In this document: positions 58,731-64,000 of the stretch, one piece after another
Numbering within the stretch: the stretch's first letter is position 1
How the letters are laid out: the number at the start of each line of letters is the position of its first letter
Source of the DNA: Eucalyptus grandis
Lineage: Eukaryota; Streptophyta; Magnoliopsida; Myrtales; Myrtaceae
DNA: 64,000 bases
Assembly (NCBI RefSeq): GCF_016545825.1
Contig: NC_052615.1
Span: 29,819,088 to 29,883,087, forward strand
Direction of reading: 5' to 3'
Made by a program: the position numbers and the translations under genes
The notes under the pieces: model-generated
Told to the model about the DNA's origin: nothing
The model's input: the letters and a program-made list of their open reading frames with translations, nothing else
The model's database searches: none

Positions 58731-61700
58731 TGAGATCAAGTAAATTCGTGCTTAAGGCCTTTAATAAGTTTGTAATCAAGCCTAATTGATTATGAATTTT
58801 CTTAGATTTGAAATAAATAGTATGGACTTAAATTCACACAACACTAAATACCTCTTGAAGCTATGGTCAATTCATCTCAAAATGAGGTTCTCGTTATTTA
58901 GACTCTGTTTGTTTCGCAGAAAATAAATAGTTTGAAATATGATTGCTTGTATACAATTAATATCTAGACATTTTTCATGGATGATAATTTTTCTTTACTC
59001 ATTTATTTTTATAAGCGATATAAATGATTGTTTTTATGAAAATGTTTTCCAAACTATTTTAGAAACCATTTCCTTAAAAGTAATCGCTTGTAAATAATTA
59101 GTCAATAGAAATTATTTTGATTGTCGACAATAATTTATATGTAAATCTTTGTTATGAACAATATAACGATACAAGTGAGTATTTGTAGAAAAATTTTTTT
59201 TTAATTATTTTATTTTGGGGAAGCCAACGGAACTCCAGAAAGGGCGAAAAAAAAAAAGGCAATCATTGGGGGGACCACCAAAACCAAGGTCCAAGCTGCA
59301 GCTGAGCTGATTGGTCCCTTCTCTTTTCTTGAGGTGGGTTGGACTTGGAACGACGTGTCGGATCGTTGTGGCCCATTATACCCGTTGAAAGTGGAGCCCA
59401 CCCACCCCCTTGCACGGTTGGTGACAGGGGCAGGTGCGTAATTTCAGCGCAATTACGAACCGGGTAGCCGTTGCCCGGTTGAGATCAAGTAAATTCGTGC
59501 TTAAGGCCTTTAATAAGTTTGTAATCAAGCCTAATTGATTATGAATTTTCTTAGATTTGAAATAAATAGTATGGACTTAAATTCACACAACACTAAATAC
59601 CTCTTGAAGCTATGGTCAATTAAATCTCGAAAATGAGGTTACCGTTATTTAGGCTGTTTGTTTCGCGAGAAAATAAATAGTTTGAAATATGATTCTTTGT
59701 ATACAATTAATATCTAGACATTTTTCATGGATGATAATTTTCTTTACTCATTTATTTTTATAAGCGATATAAATGATTGTTTTTATGAAAATGTTTTCCA
59801 AACTATTTTAGAAACCATTTCCTTAAAAGTAATCGCTTGTAAATAATTAGTCAATAGAAATTATTTTGATTGTCGACAATAATTTATATGTAAATCTTTG
59901 TTATGAACAATATAACGATACAAGTGAGTATTTGTAGAAAAATATTTTTTTAATTATTTTATTTTTGGGAAGCCAACGGAACTCCAGAAAGGGCGAAAAA
60001 AAAAAAGGCAATCATTGGGGGGACCACCAAAACCAAGGTCCAAGCTGCAGCTGAGCTGATTGGTCCCTTCTCTTTTCTTGAGGTGGGTTGGACTTGGAAC
60101 GACGTGTCGGATCGTTGTGGCCCATTATACCCGTTGAAAGTGGAGCCCACCCACCCCCTTGCACGGTTGGTGACAGGGGCAGGTGCGTAATTTCAGCGCA
60201 ATTACGAACCGGGTAGCCGTTGCCCGGTTGAGATCAAGTAAATTCGTGCTTAAGGCCTTTAATAAGTTTGTAATCAAGCCTAATTGATTATGAATTTTCT
60301 TAGATTTGAAATAAATAGTATGGACTTAAATTCACACAACACTAAATACCTCTTGAAGCTATGGTCAATTCATCTCAAAATGAGGTTCTCGTTATTTTAG
60401 ACTCTGTTTGTTTCTTGAGAAAATAAATAGTTTGAAATATGATTCTTGTATACAATTAATATCTAGACATTTTTCATGGATGATAATTTTTCTTTACTCA
60501 TTTATTTTTATAAGCGATATAAATGATTGTTTTTATGAAAATGTTTTCCAAACTATTTTAGAAACCATTTCCTTAAAAGTAATCGCTTGTAAATAATTAG
60601 TCAATAGAAATTATTTTGATTGTCGACAATAATTTATATGTAAATCTTTGTTATGAACAATATAACGATACAAGTGAGTATTTGTAGAAAAATATTTTTT
60701 TTTAATTATTTTATTTTTGGGGAAGCCAACGGAACTCCAGAAAGGGCGAAAAAAAAAAAGGCAATCATTGGGGGGACCACCAAAACCAAGGTCCAAGCTG
60801 CAGCTGAGCTGATTGGTCCCTTCTCTTTTCTTGAGGTGGGTTGGACTTGGAACGACGTGTCGGATCGTTGTGGCCCATTATACCCGTTGAAAGTGGAGCC
60901 CACCCACCCCCTTGCACGGTTGGTGACAGGGGCAGGTGCGTAATTTCAGCGCAATTACGAACCGGGTAGCCGTTGCCCGGTTGAGATCAAGTAAATTCGT
61001 GCTTAAGGCCTTTAATAAGTTTGTAATCAAGCCTAATTGATTATGAATTTTCTTAGATTTGAAATAAATAGTATGGACTTAAATTCACACAACACTAAAT
61101 ACCTCTTGAAGCTATGGTCAATTCATCTCAAAATGAGGTTCTCGTTATTTAGACTCTGTTTGTTTCGCAGAAAATAAATAGTTTGAAATATGATTGCTTG
61201 TATACAATTAATATCTAGACATTTTTCATGGATGATAATTTTTCTTTACTCATTTATTTTTATAAGCGATATAAATGATTGTTTTTATGAAAATGTTTTC
61301 CAAACTATTTTAGAAACCATTTCCTTAAAAGTAATCGCTTGTAAATAATTAGTCAATAGAAATTATTTTGATTGTCGACAATAATTTATATGTAAATCTT
61401 TGTTATGAACAATATAACGATACAAGTGAGTATTTGTAGAAAAATATTTTTTTTTAATTATTTTATTTTTGGGGAAGCCAACGGAACTCCAGAAAGGGCG
61501 AAAAAAAAAAAAAAAGGCAATCATTGGGGGACCACCAAAACCAAGGTCCAAGCTGCAGCTGAGCTGATTGGTCCCTTCTCTTTTCTTGAGGTGGGTTGGA
61601 CTTGGAACGACGTGTCGGATCGTTGTGGCCCATTATACCCGTTGAAAGTGGAGCCCACCCACCCCCTTGCACGGTTGGTGACAGGGGCAGGTGCGTAATT

Positions 61701-61733
61701 TCAGCGCAATTACGAACCGGGTAGCCGTTGCCC
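58731..61733. repeat. Tandem array of four units of about 750 bp upstream of PIP1
   Basis: Units start at TGAGATCAAG: 58731-59479 (749), 59480-60228 (749), 60229-60981 (753) and 60982-61733 (about 752). Each holds an AT-rich half (GATT..TTGTATACAATTAATATC, GACAATAATTTATATG) and a GC-richer half (GGTCCAAGCTGCAGCTG, GACGTGTCGGATCG, GTAATTTCAGCGCAATTACG). Identity is very high. Units 1 and 4 share variants (TTTCGCAGAAAA, GATTGCTTG) that differ from units 2 and 3 (GATTCTT). A poly-A tract in each varies in length. Unit 4 ends in CCCCCCCC and unrelated sequence. Confidence 0.97.
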
Positions 61734-62750
61734 CCCCCATGTGCTCCTTCGGGCCCTCGCTTTTTTGGCCCCAAAACGGTAACCCCCTAAAGGAAGGGGA
61801 GAGGATTTTCCCCATAATAATTAAATTTTAAAAAAATTGTTATTTCTTGGCATATTCTACGAAATAAATTTATCGTTGTTAATATTTTCTTATTTTTTTT
61901 TCTAATATTCACCTAATGTAATATAAGTTTTGACTCAGAAAGTAAGGCAAGCTTACGAGAATAAACATAAACATTGTCGAATATGAATATCATAAGTATA
62001 GTGTTTGAATTGCTTCATGATATATAAAATATAAAAAAAAATCGAATTGGATTGAGAAAAGCTCTCCGACAAAAAAATAATATAGAGGTCTCGGTATCAT
62101 TCTCGATTATTTTTTTCATTTACAGAAATTATTTTTGAGCTGTTTTTCTCTTGGCATTTTGGGTCTGCATGAATGGAAGATGATGTTCTTCCTCTCATGA
62201 TTAGAACAGACAGTGTGGATGGAGTTGGACTCACCGGCCAATACATCTGACAGAGAATTTTGACCCTTTAATAAATACTAAAAGGACAAATTAAAAAGAA
62301 ATCATCTTGAGCATCTGCAGGAAGGGATAAGAACCGGACAACCGAGGCACCAACCAATCCCTGTCATCATCTCTCTCTCTCTCTCTTTAGCACTGTGCTC
62401 CACCTACAATCCCTCCTTGTTTTTTAAAAATTCCTAAGCTTTACTTTGGGGTTCAAATTCCTAAGAGTACCACGCCATTATTGCTTCTTTTGTTTTTGGG
62501 TAGGACAGAGTCCCAGACAGCACATAATCATGATCAAGTTCCTTTCTTTACCCAGAAATTAGTGTTAAAAAAATAATGGGAAACAAGTAATAGCCTCACC
62601 AACTCTGCTGTGCAGATAAGACATTCCATCTTTCTATAAATCCACCCTTTTATCCCTCGCCACCCTTGCTACTTCACCACCACCTTTTGCTTCACTCCCT
62701 CCACCATCTTCGCAGGCATTGCTCGTTCTGTGTGAGGGAAGCAACAGATA
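61734..62750 (+). promoter_or_regulatory. Proximal promoter and 5' UTR of PIP1
   Basis: TATAAA at 62635-62640 is 111 bases before the ATG, followed by C-rich leader sequence (CACCACCTTTTGCTTCAC). A CT microsatellite lies at about 62369-62387. No ORF of note. AT-rich sequence 61810-62110. Confidence 0.7.
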
Positions 62751-63765
62751 ATGGAGGGTAAGGAAGAAGATGTGAGGCTTGGAGCCAACAAGTTCTCTGA
62801 GAGGCAACCCATTGGCACGTCTGCTCAGACGGACAAGGACTACAAGGAGCCGCCGCCAGCGCCGCTCTTTGAGCCCGGAGAGCTCCAGTCATGGTCATTC
62901 TACAGGGCTGGGATTGCGGAGTTCGTGGCCACCTTCTTGTTCCTCTACATCACCGTCTTGACTGTGATGGGCGTGTCTCAGAGCAAGACCAAGTGTACCA
63001 CTGTGGGCGTTCAGGGCATCGCTTGGGCCTTCGGCGGCATGATCTTTGCCCTTGTGTACTGCACTGCTGGTATCTCAGGTTAGAGCCTCTCTTGAAATGT
63101 TTTTGAGCCAACGCATGGAGCCCAAGAAAGAAAGTTTGCTTTTTTATGCCATATGTGGGCAAATTAGTTGTGTTCTTCTTTGTTTTGCGTATTTATAGAT
63201 CTAGTCATCATAGAGAGACCTTGGGCTAAAGCATACTTGTGTTGGGTGGTGGTTCTTGCTCGGTACAGGCGAATACATTCCTTAACTCATCTGCTTAGCC
63301 AATGCAATTCGGTTAAGCCCAGTAAAAAAGTTCCCTTTTTATGCCATTTGTGGGGAAATTAGTTGCGTTGTTCTTGTTTTGTGATAAGTACAGATCTGGC
63401 AATGTTAGAGAGACCTTGGATCTAAGCATGTGTGTACTTGGGTGGTTTTTTGAATGATCGATACAGGTGGACACATCAACCCGGCGGTGACCTTTGGCCT
63501 GTTCTTGGCAAGGAAGTTGTCCCTCACTAGGGCAGTGTTCTACATCATCATGCAGTGCCTTGGTGCCATCTGTGGAGCTGGTGTTGTCAAGGGCTTGCAA
63601 GGTGACACCAGGTATGAGCTGCTCGGAGGTGGGGCCAACTCTGTGAACCATGGGTACACCAAGGGCGATGGCCTTGGTGCTGAGATTATTGGCACATTTG
63701 TGCTTGTCTACACCGTCTTCTCCGCCACTGACGCCAAGAGAAATGCCAGGGACTCCCATGTTCCT
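62751..63765 (+). CDS. PIP1: PIP1-type plasma membrane aquaporin (first two exons; gene continues beyond the window)
   Basis: Exon 1 62751-63078 and exon 2 63467-63765 join in phase (GGT codon split), giving 209 residues. The following donor CCT|GTATGT leads to exons outside. The N-terminus [15 protein letters not shown] with [21 protein letters not shown] and [19 protein letters not shown] is the PIP1 signature, longer than in PIP2. The first pore motif [11 protein letters not shown] (NPA) is encoded at the start of exon 2, and loop D/TM5 begins at [12 protein letters not shown], which includes the phosphorylatable-type loop region. PIP1 proteins move water and small solutes across the plasma membrane, usually with PIP2 partners. 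The last third, including the second NPA, lies off the edge. Confidence 0.96.
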
Positions 63766-64000
63766 GTATGTGTTTTTCTCTCTTTTACTTCTGATTTAAA
63801 GTTTATGAATTGCTTTGAACTCTCGAAAGCCCTAGTTTTTGGCACGTTAGTTTCATTGTGAAGGTAGGGTTCGAGTTGGCTTTGTGATCTTTTAGCTAGG
63901 TTCTGTATTCTTTCACTCAACTGAAGTGTTAAGGAAATTGAGGTGGCCAAAAAGGTAATCATTAGCTTTGGGGTCCAACCACCAACCTTAGATTGATTAA
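63766..64000 (+). other. PIP1 intron 2, continuing past the window
   Basis: Starts at donor GTATGTG after codon CCT. The expected next exon (VLAPLPIGFAVF-like in this family) is not within the last 235 bases, so the intron is cut by the window edge. Open frames here are chance. Confidence 0.8.

Noticed and set aside
58731..61733. CRISPR-like or satellite array
   Set aside because: Units are about 750 bp with no short-repeat/spacer pattern, and four copies do not make a centromeric satellite.
59210..61815. A 60-103 codon minus-strand frame recurring in each array unit with a hydrophobic stretch
   Set aside because: It recurs only because the unit recurs. It spans the poly-A tract, whose length change breaks it in unit 4, and no homologue is recognised.

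Overview
The window is nuclear DNA of a flowering plant, most likely a woody eudicot. It has long AT-rich intergenic stretches, many GA/CT microsatellites, GT-AG introns, plant-only gene families and LTR, LINE and terminal-inverted-repeat transposons. The GC-rich cores inside two of the transposons and the general look suggest Myrtaceae (for example a Eucalyptus relative), but that is an impression and not a demonstrated assignment. All exon maps were made by reading splice signals and phase by eye.

Layout: 3-116 is the tail of a plus-strand gene whose body lies outside the window. 6186-8385 (+) is a seven-exon SAP30-like histone deacetylase complex subunit with a long leader intron. 10788-10859 (+) is tRNA-Thr(UGU). 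12472-15462 (-) is an intact single-exon TIR-NB-ARC-TPR (TNP/XTNX type) gene. 16.8-23.4 kb is gene-poor. 23455-24384 is a Mutator-like element with 150-bp terminal inverted repeats and a GC-rich core. 24.5-34.0 kb is a transposon nest: a decayed minus-strand LINE, with one ORF1 segment repeated three times in tandem, split by a nearly unmutated Ty1-copia element (26305-31938) with 247-bp LTRs, a 5-bp target duplication and an initiator-Met tRNA primer site.

34742-42779 (+) is a 33-exon, PepN-type M1 zinc aminopeptidase with a probable organelle-targeting N-terminus. It contains a GC-AG intron and exons of 19, 5 and 12 nt in a row, and a GC-rich transposon in one intron. 45198-46716 (+) is a basic, probably nuclear protein of unknown function whose 5' part changes frame. 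50070-56456 (+) is a 14-exon signal peptide peptidase-like (SPPL) intramembrane aspartyl protease with a PA domain. 58731-61733 is an array of four units of about 750 bp. It ends about 1 kb before 62751, where a PIP1 aquaporin gene starts and runs off the right edge.

The host genes look like independent housekeeping, signalling and transport genes, with no operon-like relation. I found no convincing new multi-gene system. The most unusual signals are the microexon/GC-AG cluster, the four-unit array upstream of PIP1, the triplicated LINE segment, and the young LTRs around an already broken copia body.
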